Below, piece by piece: positions 55,520 to 64,000 of a DNA stretch of 64,000 bases. A program made the position numbers and the translations under genes. The stretch lies in contig OU862906.1 in the NCBI GenBank assembly GCA_917880885.1, positions 63,158,665 through 63,222,664 on the forward strand, read 5' to 3'. The stretch's first letter is position 1. The number at the start of each line of letters is the position of its first letter. Source of the stretch: Limnephilus marmoratus (taxonomy: Eukaryota > Arthropoda > Insecta > Trichoptera > Limnephilidae). A model generated the notes under the pieces. It was not told the origin of the DNA. It ran no database searches and saw only the letters and a list, made by a program, of their open reading frames with translations.

Positions 55520-55765
55520 TGTAATGTCTGTGTGAATTTGTATGAGTGCAAGCGAGATAGCATGCTTGCGTGAATCTATATAAGGCGACGCATGCTAGAT
55601 TCGTCCTCTTTTGGCTCAAGGCAGCTCCCTAATAAATACTAGTACAGAATACAGTTACGCTCTTCATTTAAGTGTACTACCCACTACAATCCACTTCGTC
55701 TTCCACATCTGTAAGTCCGCATCTCTGATTTAGCTCTGCCACAACGGGCTCAGACGGACATTACA
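55520..55765 (+). repeat. 5' LTR
   Basis: It begins TGTAATGTC and ends GACATTACA, giving 9 bp inverted termini. A TATA-like CTATATAAGG lies at about 55577. AATAAATA at about 55632 could serve as a polyadenylation signal. The only difference seen from the 3' LTR is TATATAAGG here against TACATAAGG there, so the 5' copy keeps the better TATA box. Confidence 0.93.
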
Positions 55766-55767
55766 AC

Positions 55768-55782
55768 TGGCGCAGTCGGTAG
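55768..55782 (+). promoter_or_regulatory. Primer-binding site
   Basis: TGGCGCAGTCGGTAG begins two bases after the LTR. TGG is the complement of the tRNA CCA end. From memory, this type is used by insect Ty3-group elements primed by a serine tRNA; the exact tRNA is not proven here. Confidence 0.75.
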
Positions 55783-56237
55783 TAGCTAACATTTCAAGCT
55801 ACGAAATTGAAGAACCTGAAGACGAGATTACGGAAGAGCACAGTGTTGCGACAATAGAAAAAAATTGTTGCATGAAGACGCATTCAAGAAGACGCCATCA
55901 CGTATGTCAAAAAGACGTGCATTAGAGCCTGCATCCATATTGCAGTATTGAGGGAGCAAATTCGGCGTGGCATGCTAGCATTGCATGCAGTAAGAAGAAG
56001 ACGGTGACAAGAGGACCATCTACGGAAGAAGCCGGAATCTGGGGCAAGGGCTCAGATTCTGTCGCTGCAGCTGTACAAGCGGGACCGGACAAAGGGCTGG
56101 ATTCCGTAGCTGCAGGGAGACGGACACGGGCAATCAGCGGTCGAAAGAGACGGCTGGTGACGGAGATTCGGAAGCTGTGTGGGGAGACGCTTTGGAGCGA
56201 GGTTCTGGAGCGGATTCACCCGGAAGCGCTGAGATAA
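55783..56237 (+). other. Ty3 element leader (5' part)
   Basis: Untranslated leader between primer-binding site and the LINE insertion. The ORF 56004-56237 is Arg/Gly-rich, ends at the LINE junction and is not supported as a gene. Confidence 0.55.
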
Positions 56238-57665
56238 GTTTATTTATTTTTTTAATTTTATTTATTTTATTTTTTTTATTTATTGAGTTAGTTTATACTA
56301 CATGAATATAAACTAATAAGCACAATATAACATTTCATTTGATAAATTTAAATATTTTTACAGTAAGCATAACATTTCTTTTTAAATACATTCATTCTTT
56401 CTTCATTCTTCATACTTTCAGGCATTTCATCATACATCTTTAGTCCTCTGTACGTTAGGCAGTTCTGTGATTTTGATTTCTTCATTTGTGGCAATCGAAC
56501 TCTGTTTTTATTTCTTGTTTCGTAATTATGAATGTCTCTATTAAAAACAATTTCATCCTTAAAGTATTTTGGCATTTGGTTTTTCATAATTTTATGCACA
56601 AAAATTAACACATTAAATAGTAGTCTCTTTTTTATTGGAATCCAATTTAGCTCCTCTCTCATTTGATTAATCCTTGCGTATTTGCCTTTCCCCAGTATAC
56701 ATCTCATAGCTTTGTTTTGTATAACTTCTAGATTGTTCAAATTTCCTTCATTGGCCAAATATAACATCGTAGAGCAGTAGTCCAAATGTGGAGCAACGAT
56801 AGTTTTGTAAATAAGCTCCGTAGTGTTTCTATTTAATTTACGTCTTAGTCTTCTAAGAAAATTTACCTTTTTTGATACCTTTTTTAGCACATATTCAAAG
56901 TTAGCTGTGAAAGTCAGTTTTGAGTCGAGTATTACACCCAGGTATTTGATTTCATTTACTTTTCCAATTTTTTCACCATTAATTGTCAAATTTAACCCTG
57001 TGTTACGTGTTTTATTGCCTATTTCCATATATTTTGTTTTGTTTACGTTCAGTTTCAACTTGTTTAATTTCAGCCATTTTGCTATATTTTGTAGGTCTTC
57101 GTTTATTTTGGTAATTGCTTCTATGTAATCTTCACACGAAATATAGATTAAGGTATCGTCTGCAAATAGTCTAATTTTGCAATGTTTAATAGTTTTGATA
57201 ATATCATTTATGTAAATTATAAATAGAATTGGACCTAATACCGACCCTTGCGGAACACCAAGGTTGTTTTCTATCGGTTCTGATTATGAGCTTTCAACTT
57301 TCGTTTTCTTTGCTGGAGATATTCTTTGAATAGATTCAGAGCTACGTCAGAAAGACCTATGTCTTCTAGTTTTTCCAATAGTATTTTCCTTTCTATCGTT
57401 TCAAATGCTCTTTTGAAATCTAAAAATGCTGCAATGGTGATTTTTTTTTGTTTGTTTCTTTCTTCCATGTATCAATCACTATGTTTATCGCCGCTTCGCA
57501 AGAGTTGCTGTTCCGGAATCCTGATTGCTCCTCACATAATATGTTATGTTTTTCCAAATACTCAACGAGTTGTCTTTTTATTACAATTTCTAGTACCTGT
57601 TCGTATTTTGGTAACATATTTATTGGTCTAAATTCCTTACATTTTCTGGTATTAACAACTTTCTG
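56238..57665 (-). mobile_element. 5'-truncated LINE nested in the Ty3 leader
   Basis: A minus-strand CR1/Jockey-like LINE of ~1.4 kb. Its 3' tail is the TTTATTTATTTTTTTAATTT stretch at 56238-56285; its truncated 5' end is near 57660, where TTTCTGGTATTAA is duplicated 17 bases apart. It starts within the reverse transcriptase. It lies just before gag (ATG at 57701) and so separates the promoter from the coding region. Confidence 0.82.
56348..57617 (-). pseudogene. Nested LINE reverse transcriptase fragment
   Basis: From 57617 it reads MLPKYEQVLEIVIKRQLVEY and NILCEEQSGFRNSNSCEAAI (RT fingers), then FLDFKRAFETIERKILLEKL (57468-57271), with a frame break near 57440. The next piece lost its frame around 57290-57070, where HGVPQGS- and FADDT-like codons can be recognised (plus-strand CTTGCGGAACACC; GTATCGTCTGC). 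The C-terminal part is an open frame, 57058-56348 (236 residues): MKLNVNKTKYMEIGNKTRN, KYLGVILDSKLTF, PHLDYCSTMLYLANEGNL, MRCILGKGKYARI, and LTYRGLKMYDEMPESMK. It lacks the endonuclease and cannot move itself. Confidence 0.85.
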
Positions 57666-57700
57666 GTATTAATCAAAATTTGTTTCAGCTCTTATTCCCG

Positions 57701-58504
57701 ATGGATGCGATTTGTAAAAGTCTGGGGGCATTCTGTCACAAGACAGGAGTGTGGTCCCTGTTCAAGGAGAGACTGGACCAAGCTCTCATATTATATGATG
57801 AGAAAATTTTGTCGCCAGAACGTAAAAGAGCGTTCCTCTTAAATAATCTCACCGAAGATACCTTTTCATTGTTAAGCGATTTGTGTTTTCCAAAAAAAGT
57901 GTCGGAAACCTCATTTGAGGATTTGTGTAAATTTCTAGATTCCCATTGTAAACCTATTCACAATATTTTTGAATCACGGGAAATGTTCTATAAATGTAAA
58001 CAATCGGCTAATGAATCTATTAAAGAGTTTGCCGCGAAGCTTAAAAGTATTAGTTTGTCATGTAACTTTGAAGCAAGATTAGAATCGTGTTTGAAAGACA
58101 TATTTATTATTGGTGTGTTCAATGAGAAAATGAAACACAAACTTTTTATGGAAGGTTTAAACAAGTCATTTCTAGAATGCGTTAATATTGCTTCCACATG
58201 GGAACATGTATTGAGTATGGAGAATGCAAAGTCGAATTTAAATGCAGTTCATAACTTCGATAAATCTAGGCAGGTAAGCCGTTATAAGGATTTCAAAGTG
58301 CGTAGTAAATCACCCCACAAGATAAATAATAATATATCATGTTTTATTTGTGGTAGGAATAATCATGTGCAAAAAGATTGTTGGCACAAGAAGTTGCAAT
58401 GTTATATTTGTAAGAAGGTAGGGCACACTAGCTCGACTTGTAAAATAAATCAAGTAGTAAATATTCACGCTCGCCTAGTACGAAGCGCGAAGGAAGTACG
58501 ATAA
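57701..58504 (+). CDS. Ty3 element Gag (capsid-nucleocapsid)
   Basis: An open frame of 267 codons from the ATG at 57701 (MDAICKSLGAF). The frame is open a little further upstream but without ATG. The first ~190 residues are an alpha-helical capsid-like region (WSLFKERLDQALILYDEK, ANESIKEFAAKLKSIS). A basic segment precedes two CCHC zinc knuckles near residues 213-246: CFICGRNNHVQKDC and CYICKKVGHTSSTC. Gag packages element RNA into particles. It is the only intact ORF of this element. The protease frame starts just after its stop in the -1 frame, as in other Ty3-group elements. The LINE about 35 bases upstream probably impairs expression. Confidence 0.85.
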   Translation: MDAICKSLGAFCHKTGVWSLFKERLDQALILYDEKILSPERKRAFLLNNLTEDTFSLLSDLCFPKKVSETSFEDLCKFLDSHCKPIHNIFESREMFYKCKQSANESIKEFAAKLKSISLSCNFEARLESCLKDIFIIGVFNEKMKHKLFMEGLNKSFLECVNIASTWEHVLSMENAKSNLNAVHNFDKSRQVSRYKDFKVRSKSPHKINNNISCFICGRNNHVQKDCWHKKLQCYICKKVGHTSSTCKINQVVNIHARLVRSAKEVR

Positions 58505-58509
58505 ATACG

Positions 58510-58887
58510 GTGTCGCCAGATAATAATAATGATCCTATGTTTTTAAATTTATGTGTAGATAATATTATTTTGCAGGTTATGGTCGATACGGGAGCCAGCA
58601 TAAATGCGATTCCATACGAAATGTTTAATAGATATTTTAGTGAAAAGAAATTAATGGTGTGCGATATTAAGTTATTCGGGTATGATAATAAATCATTAAA
58701 AGTTTTGGGTGAAATTATATGTAACGTGGAATTTAAAAATAAATGCGTGCCGACCGAATTTATAATAATCAATAATGGTAGTTCATGTATTGTGGGTAGG
58801 AAGTTACTCAAGTGTTTCGATATTACATTACACGGAATTAATCTGGTGAATAAGAGTGTTGCAGATAATAATATTCGCAAATGTTAA
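58510..58887 (+). pseudogene. Ty3 element protease
   Basis: This frame (125 residues) carries the aspartic protease core VMVDTGASINAIP near residue 27 (codons from about 58576) and a later VGRKLLKCFDITLHG, like the 'ILGxDxL' flap end. The protease cleaves Gag-Pol. It is in the -1 frame relative to gag. It ends in a stop at 58885-58887 where the reverse transcriptase should continue, so a frame break separates them. The catalytic DTG is intact. Confidence 0.8.
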
Positions 58888-59910
58888 AATTAAAATACCC
58901 TAACGTGTTTTCGGATAAACCGGGTAGATTGAAAAATTACGAAGCTAATATTGAGGTTATGTCGGATTTTAAACCAAGGTTCGTTAACCCAAGACCCATT
59001 CCGTATTGTTTGTGGGTGCAAGTGGAAAATGAATTGCTAAAAATGGTGAACGACGACATTATTGAGAAAGTTGAAATTAGTGAAATGGCAAGTCCAATTG
59101 TTATTGTTAAAAAAAAAGATGGCACGATTAGGATATGTACAGATTTCAAAAACACTTTGAATCCAATGTTGGCACCTTTAAAATTTCCATTGCCTAGGAG
59201 TCACTCTAGAGTTACTCTAGAGTAGAAGATTTAGTTTCTTCGTTAAATGGCGCGAAACATTTCGCAAAAATTGATTTAAAAATTGCTTTTTCTCAGATTG
59301 CTTTGAATGAAAGTTCAAAAAAACTATGTGTTATTTCAAACTCACATAGGTCTATTTGCGTATAAAGTTTTGCCGTTTGGGCTTACGACGAGTCCGGTGA
59401 TTTTTATGCAAGTCATAGCAACTTTCGTCGGTGGTTTAAAAAATGTGCGTGTATTTTTAGACGATATATTATTATTTGGTAATTCGAAAGAAGAATTAAA
59501 TTCGGTATGTGACACGGTAATTAAGAAATTAAATGATCATGGTCTGACCGTAAATGACCAAAAATGTTATTTTTATTTACCGGAAATTGAATACTTAGGT
59601 TTTAAAATCTCTCAGGAAGGTATAATGCCGCTAGAAAGTAAAATTGAAGCAATTAAGAATTTGGCAGTTCCGAGGAATAACAATAATAATAATTGGATAA
59701 TTTGTATAGCGCCGTTTTTGTGAAAAATCACCTCAAGGGTGCTTATGTGTCAGAATTAAGAAGTTTGTTGGGAGTAATCTCATATTATAGAATGTTTTTA
59801 CGGAATATATCGGACACTCTGTCACCACTCTGTAATTTATTGAAAAAGGGTACCGTATTTTTGTGGTCGGAAGAATGTAGTGATGCTTTTAGTTTTGTAA
59901 AAAAATAATT
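58881..59910 (+). pseudogene. Ty3 element reverse transcriptase, multiply broken
   Basis: The first frame (58881-59225) has the usual Ty3-type opening (FKPRFVNPRPIPYC, ASPIVIVKKKDGTIRICTDF). A ~22-base AGTT/ACTCTAGA filler near 59203-59224 ends it with a stop. After another frame change, 59307-59723 contains GLFAYKVLPFGLTTSPVIFM and the catalytic FLDDILLFG near 59455, so the active-site aspartates remain. It is then interrupted by a 67-base foreign insertion (59676-59742) at the conserved 'PRN...ELRSLLGxxSYYR' connection. The last piece, to 59908, reads ELRSLLGVISYYRMFLRNI. It is inactive through at least three lesions. Confidence 0.85.
59676..59742 (-). mobile_element. 67-base retroelement tail inserted in Ty3 pol
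   Basis: AACAATAATAATAATTGG and TATAGCGCCGTTTTTGTG through CACCTCAAGGG match the sequence at 49243-49266 plus 49602-49640. On the minus strand it is a LINE-like 3' end with an (ATT)n tail. It sits exactly within the conserved protein block between PRN and ELRSLLG. Confidence 0.7.
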
Positions 59911-60539
59911 GATGTCAGAAAAAATTCTAGTTCACTTCAATCCCAGTATCTCTTTGAAACTCATTACGGACGCCAGTAATATTGGGATTTCAGCAATGCT
60001 TTGTCACAAGTATGATAACGGGATAGAACGCCCAATAGCATTTTGCAAGTAGGACTTTATCGGAAACCGAACGGAAATATTCAATTTTGGATAAAGAAGC
60101 GTGTGCAATCATATTCGGTTTGAAAAGATTCTTTCAATACTTGTATGGAAATAAGTTTATTCTGTCATGCGACAATAAACCGCTTGTACATATTCTAGAT
60201 ACAAATAAGCAGGTACCAATTCTAGCAGCGAACAGATTACAGCGTTATGCTTTAATTTTGCAGTCATTTAATTATACTGTAGAGTACATCAAGTCGGACG
60301 ACAATAAAGCAGATTTCTTGTCAAGATTACCGATGCAACGGAGCAATAATAATATCGAGGAATACGAAGATAACCATTATTTCTTGGATATAATTAACGA
60401 TACGGATATCGATAGTTTGGAAATAGAACGGTTAAATAATATTTCCGTTGAAACGGAAATAAATCCGGAAATATTTAAACGGAGAAAAGGATTTAGTTTT
60501 ATCAGAGATTGTCAATTATTTGAATACAGGGTGGCCTGA
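59911..60539 (+). pseudogene. Ty3 element RNase H region, broken
   Basis: After a stop near 59906, LVHFNPSISLKLITDASNIG carries the first catalytic RNase H aspartate (TDAS), followed by RPIAFCK and a stop near 60050. The frame 60087-60539 continues with DKEACAIIFGLKRFFQYLYG, FILSCDNKPLVHIL (the 'TDHKPL' equivalent) and KADFLSRLP. RNase H degrades the RNA strand during reverse transcription. Motif order is normal for the Ty3 group; at least two frame interruptions are present. Confidence 0.8.
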
Positions 60540-60559
60540 AAAAAAAACTAAAATTCTGA

Positions 60560-61790
60560 TTTATTAAAATTTTGGCATATTAGAGATAAGTTATCAACTC
60601 ATGATGCATGTTTGTTTTATGATAGTAAACTGGTAGTACCAATGGAATTAAAAGAATCAGTTTTGAAATTTATTCACCGTTCGCACCTGGGTATAGTGAA
60701 ATTGAAAAGTTTAGCTAGAATTTTTTTTTCTGGTTAGGTATAAATGCTGATATTGAGAAGGAGGTAAAACATTGTACTAGGTGTGCAGTATGTTTACCTA
60801 CTCCTTCCAAGGTGCAATTGGCGAGTTGGTCAGTGAATAATTTAGTTTGGAGCAGGATTCATATAGACCATCTAGGTCCTTTCGGTAATTTAAATTTTTT
60901 TGTGGTGGTAGACGCTACCACAAAGTGGGTGGATTGTCAAATAGTACCAACGGTAGATTCAGTTAGTGCAATCAAAATATTAAAGAAAACGTTTTCTAAC
61001 TTTGGTATACCAAAAAAATTGTTAGTAATAATGGAACAGCTTTCACGTCAGCTTTATTTCAGGAATTTTGTCGTAAATTTAATATTGAACATATGACGTC
61101 AGCAGTCCAGCACCCGGCTTTGAATGGTTTGGCAGAAAACGCTGTCAAAACAGCTAAAAATTAAAAAAAAAATATTAGTGAATAACCGATTTCCAAGGGA
61201 TCTGGACGATAAATTACTGTCATTTTAATTGATATTAGGAATACACCTTCGTTATGTACGGGAATTGAACCTAGTGTGTTGATGTTAGGTAGAAAAATTC
61301 GTTCAATTTTTAATACGGTTGTTCCAAAAATGAATAATGACAAGTGTAGTGATTTTAAAAAAATTGATGATAAAGTAAAAAATAAAATGGTAGCTAGTCA
61401 AAACAGTCAAAAAAATATTACCGGGGAAGAAAATTTAAAAAATTCTTTGATTTGGGATCAAAAGTTTTGACCAAAGATTTTAGAAATAAAAAGAATAATT
61501 GGATTTTGGGTACAATTATCAAAAGATAAGGGAGTAGAACCTATTTGGTTACATACATTTGATACATTCAACAGGCCAGGTTTGGAAAAGACACCACGAT
61601 CAGCTTTCTGATAGAAAGGTTAGGTGGGGGGAGAGTGACTATTCTGATAATTTGTTGGACTTTGGTCCACTCTCAGACGTGGACAGGACCAATACTAATT
61701 CCCCTGTTCTTTGCAGATCGCAGCCACCATGGGAAGGGAGACTGCGTTCCAGACCTCAACCACGCCCACGTTATCCAAAGTGAAAATAAA
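60560..61790 (+). pseudogene. Ty3 element integrase, broken and lacking one catalytic residue
   Basis: The zinc-binding N-terminus is recognisable (HRSHLG near 60679, HCTRCAVC near 60771). The catalytic core begins in the frame 60812-61096 with SRIHIDHLGPFGNLNFFVVV, whose IDHLG carries the first aspartate. After a frame break, codons near 61021-61035 give SNNGT where the family has SDNGT, so the second catalytic aspartate is asparagine. The glutamate block (GLAENAVKTAK) near 61129-61160 is followed by a stop. The C-terminal GPF-like end is seen at about 61560-61620 (GQVWKRHHDQLSDR). Integrase inserts the DNA copy; this one cannot. Confidence 0.82.
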
Positions 61791-61909
61791 GTTTATATTA
61801 TATAATTACATGAAGAAAAAAAAATGTGTATAAAATGAAATACGTAGTTATTTGTTATGTATAAGTGTTAGATATAAAAAAACATATATGATCCATGTAA
61901 TTATTGTTT

Positions 61910-61920
61910 AAGTGTGGGGG
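61910..61920 (+). promoter_or_regulatory. Polypurine tract
   Basis: AGTGTGGGGGT-type sequence directly before the 3' LTR. Short, but in the right place to prime plus-strand synthesis. Confidence 0.55.
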
Positions 61921-62166
61921 TGTAATGTCTGTGTGAATTTGTATGAGTGCAAGCGAGATAGCATGCTTGCGTGAATCTACATAAGGCGACGCATGCTAGA
62001 TTCGTCCTCTTTTGGCTCAAGGCAGCTCCCTAATAAATACTAGTACAGAATACAGTTACGCTCTTCATTTAAGTGTACTACCCACTACAATCCACTTCGT
62101 CTTCCACATCTGTAAGTCCGCATCTCTGATTTAGCTCTGCCACAACGGGCTCAGACGGACATTACA
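61921..62166 (+). repeat. 3' LTR
   Basis: 246 bp, TGTAATGTC...GACATTACA, one difference from the 5' LTR (C for T in the TATA-like box). Followed by CAGGT. Confidence 0.93.
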
Positions 62167-62171
62167 CAGGT

Positions 62172-62521
62172 CTACGCTAGTACATAATATCACGTGATTT
62201 TCGTAAAAAGCCATATCTACCTATGTACAAATAGGTACGAACTAACATTATTTTTTTCAGTTTAGTTTTGTTAAATCTTCTAAAAACAACAGTTTTGCTC
62301 AGCAGTAATTTTCCCACAAAATATCGCTGAAATCAATCCAATAAATTTCCTTGTATTTTCTGAATGGTTTATTAATGGTGTGATGCAGTTACATTATAAA
62401 ATTGAGGTTAACAGTTTATTTCTTTTAATCAGCCTCCACCTTGAAAGAAATAACGATTGAATAAGATCGGTCGCTATCAAAGATAATATATCTTTGGTCA
62501 CCATCTTGATTTCTTTTATAT
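62172..62521. other. No recognisable feature
   Basis: AT-rich flank of the Ty3 insertion; includes TAGGTACGAAC-type words only. Confidence 0.5.
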
Positions 62522-62913
62522 TAGCTCTCCGCAGGAGGCCCTATGAACAATTTCCCCAGGGAAATTAATTCCCCTTAGGGCCTGTGTCATCTTAGGCGAA
62601 AAAAAGTAGATAAAGTTCTGGAAAGGAAGAGATTTGAGGGGTGGGTAGAAATCTGGGGGTCAGTGTCCACAGGAGTGACGGATATGAATCCATGCGGTGC
62701 AAGGCGATGTTCCAAGAGAGTTCTGCTGGAGAGGTCAAAAGATCTCATCAACCAGTCTCTACTGATCCTTGCCACGCAGCTGTTGGGCAGACGCATCCAC
62801 CGCCAAGACTCGAACAAACCTCACCTCATTACTGCTAAGTAAAATGTAGCCAACCATTTGGGGTGACCTATGTCAGAAGTGTTGGCTATCCAATAAATCG
62901 ATCCCGGGGCGGC
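62522..62913 (-). mobile_element. Hairpin-tailed retroposon, copy 6, diverged, with middle segment
   Basis: On the plus strand it starts AGCTCTCCGCAGGAGGCCCT and ends GATCCCGGGGCGGC. It keeps the middle segment (AGTTCTGCTGGAGAGGTCAA, GATCTCATCAACCAGTCTC) also seen at 49900-50050 and 41120-41270. The hairpin region is altered and partly duplicated (TTTCCCCAGGGAAATTAATT). No T-run remains. Confidence 0.72.
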
Positions 62914-63045
62914 TGCAATATTGACAATTAATGAAAGTGACCAGGTCTCTGTATCGATTAGCCAGCATTTGACGGTTGGAGTTTTGACCACTACCAATAT
63001 GACGGATACAAAACTTTAGTTTAGATATAAAGAAAAACATATGCA

Positions 63046-63922
63046 CAGGGTGTTCCAAAGAAAGTTGATATTTAGTGGATCGATTTAAAAAAAAAGTAAG
63101 GGTTCTATCGAAAAAATGTTTATTAAATACTAAAATACACAGTACGAAGAGTAAAATTTCTTATGACGGCTCGCCAGGTAGGCTTCGCGATGGCTGCCAT
63201 TTCGGATATTTTCTTTTAATTGCATCAGGGAAGTCGAATTTTTGGCGTACGCTTTAGATTTGAGATAGCCCCACAGGAAAAAGTCCATAGGGGTTAGGTC
63301 AGAATCACGAGGAGGCCAATTTATGTCACCTCTCCTGGAGATCAATTTGCCAGGGAAAATTTCACGAACTCATGGCAGAGACGTATTGGACATATGTAAT
63401 TTGCTCCGTCTTGCTAGAACCATGTTCTTTGGTTATAGCCAGTAAGTTTGTAGGGGTGCAGCATTAGTTCTTTGTGCAAAATGGTGTGCAACGATGATCT
63501 ATCCACATTTAAAGCACTTGCGCGCTTCCGAATCGAAAAGTTTGAGTCGTCACGAAAAGACTGATAAACACTCTCTACGTTTTCTACCGTTCTCGATGAC
63601 CTTGGTCGCCCGGATTTTGGTTTTGCCAGCGTTGTACCGATCTCTTCAAACTTTTTGACCCATTTTCGAATGAGAGGAATGCTTGGCGCATCATTGATTT
63701 GACGAAAACCTCAAATATCGCAGAATCTTTTCGCGCTACAGTCGCCGAATCACCATTTTTGTAAAACTCACGCACGCACAACGCGCGGTCGCTCCCGAGA
63801 AATGCTTCATAGCGACTAAATTCCCAATAGCCAGACTACTGATTGACATATCCCCGCGCCCCTCGGGAAAATTGCGTTCACACAGAAAGCAAAACAAATA
63901 TCACCTTTCTTTTGGGACACTG
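63046..63922 (-). mobile_element. Tc1/mariner-type element, 877 bp, internally deleted
   Basis: Ends CAGGGTGTTCCAAAGAAAG (63046) and CTTTTGGGACACTG (to 63922) are imperfect inverted repeats, followed inwards by GTTGATATTT and AAATATCACC. The right flank is TATA; the left TA has decayed to CA. A full element would be about 1.2-1.3 kb. Confidence 0.8.
63130..63800 (-). pseudogene. Mariner-like transposase, catalytic core deleted
   Basis: The N-terminal domain begins near 63790: CVREFYKNGDSATVARKDS (first helix-turn-helix). In another frame it continues with KSGRPRSSRTVENVESVYQS and FSIRKRASALNVDRSSLHTI, then LHKELMLHPYKL (about 63630-63430), the second helix-turn-helix. The sequence then jumps to the end of the catalytic domain (63345-63130): RRGDINWPPRDSDLTPMDFF followed by LWGYLKSKAY, which holds the third catalytic aspartate. 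The region with the first two is deleted. At least one frameshift also separates the N-terminal pieces (near 63640). It belongs with insect mariner-like elements having the 'WPPRSPDLTPxDFFLWG' signature. Confidence 0.8.
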
Positions 63923-64000
63923 TATAACACCAAAAACACCAACGCACGAATTTTTCATTTATCCGAGGGAACTTTTTTCCCTCTTTTTAATTTCCGATTG

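Larger units (their letters stand above)
55520..62166 (+). mobile_element. Ty3-type LTR retrotransposon, TSD CAGGT, containing a nested LINE
   Basis: Two 246 bp LTRs (55520-55765, 61921-62166) frame it; the flanks are CAGGT at 55515-55519 and 62167-62171, a perfect 5 bp duplication. The order is LTR, primer-binding site, leader (split by a LINE), gag, protease, reverse transcriptase, RNase H, integrase, polypurine tract, LTR. Protease-RT-RNase H-integrase order defines the Ty3 (gypsy) lineage; gag with two CCHC knuckles and a -1 gag/pro frame fits Mag-like elements. No envelope-like ORF follows integrase. Multiple frame breaks and a nested LINE make it defective. Confidence 0.92.

Noticed and set aside
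58428..58880. Minus-strand ORF of 150 residues
   Set aside because: Shadow of the Ty3 protease region on the plus strand.
61161..61920. Envelope-like gene after integrase
   Set aside because: The ORFs here are the integrase C-terminus and short chance frames; no signal peptide or transmembrane pattern was seen.

Overview
This is a 64 kb piece of an AT-rich insect nuclear genome. The animal origin is clear from tRNA-derived SINE heads, non-LTR retrotransposons, Tc1/mariner, hAT and Helitron elements and a Ty3-type LTR retrotransposon. Frequent GTAGGTAC/TAGGTACCTA words suggest Lepidoptera or Hemiptera, but the species cannot be fixed from sequence alone. I found no intact host protein-coding gene, no convincing tRNA or rRNA gene, no CRISPR array and no bacterial-style operon. 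The window is a palimpsest of nested transposable elements, and many insertions can be delimited to the base by target-site duplications (TSDs).

Layout. 0-1.2 kb: remnant of a hAT-derived ZMYM1/THAP-like transposase gene, interrupted by a minisatellite. 2.0-8.1 kb: an arthropod-type repeat split by a hAT-like element (2802-4264), a LINE fragment (4467-5140), then one hAT-like element (5162-8080) with a second inside it (5811-8021). 8.9-9.9 kb: retroposon copies with a hairpin 3' end, flanking a palindromic satellite. 11-15 kb: a nearly complete two-ORF LINE on the minus strand. 15.3-19.2 kb: MITEs, a hAT remnant, a second retroposon copy, LINE tails and a tRNA-like element. 19.7-21.8 kb: another hAT-like element carrying zinc-finger-like remnants. 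22.1-23.5 kb: decayed Tc1/mariner. 23.7-31.7 kb: Helitrons, SINE, a MITE containing a mariner, a 229 bp palindrome, and a hAT element containing a Harbinger-like MITE. 31.7-49 kb: mostly short repeats, including three TTAA-flanked MITEs, Helitrons, a 69 bp satellite, the empty-site copy of the mariner-bearing MITE and a tRNA-type SINE. 49-51.5 kb: three more copies of the hairpin-tailed retroposon. 51.7-54.6 kb: 5'-truncated LINE. 55.5-62.2 kb: a Ty3-type element with near-identical LTRs, a badly broken gag-pol and a LINE inserted in its leader. 62.5-64 kb: one more retroposon copy and a third mariner-like element.

The best candidates for something undescribed are: (1) a hAT-like family (2802-4264, 5811-8021, 19698-21756) with perfect 8 bp TSDs that has accumulated tandem units derived from C2H2 zinc-finger coding sequence; (2) a retroposon family, at least seven copies here, that ends in a conserved two-tier hairpin directly before its A-run; (3) a young-looking Ty3 insertion (one LTR difference in 246 bp, perfect 5 bp TSD) whose body is too broken to have moved itself; and (4) a 45 bp satellite in which every monomer is itself a palindrome and the array ends in inverted copies.
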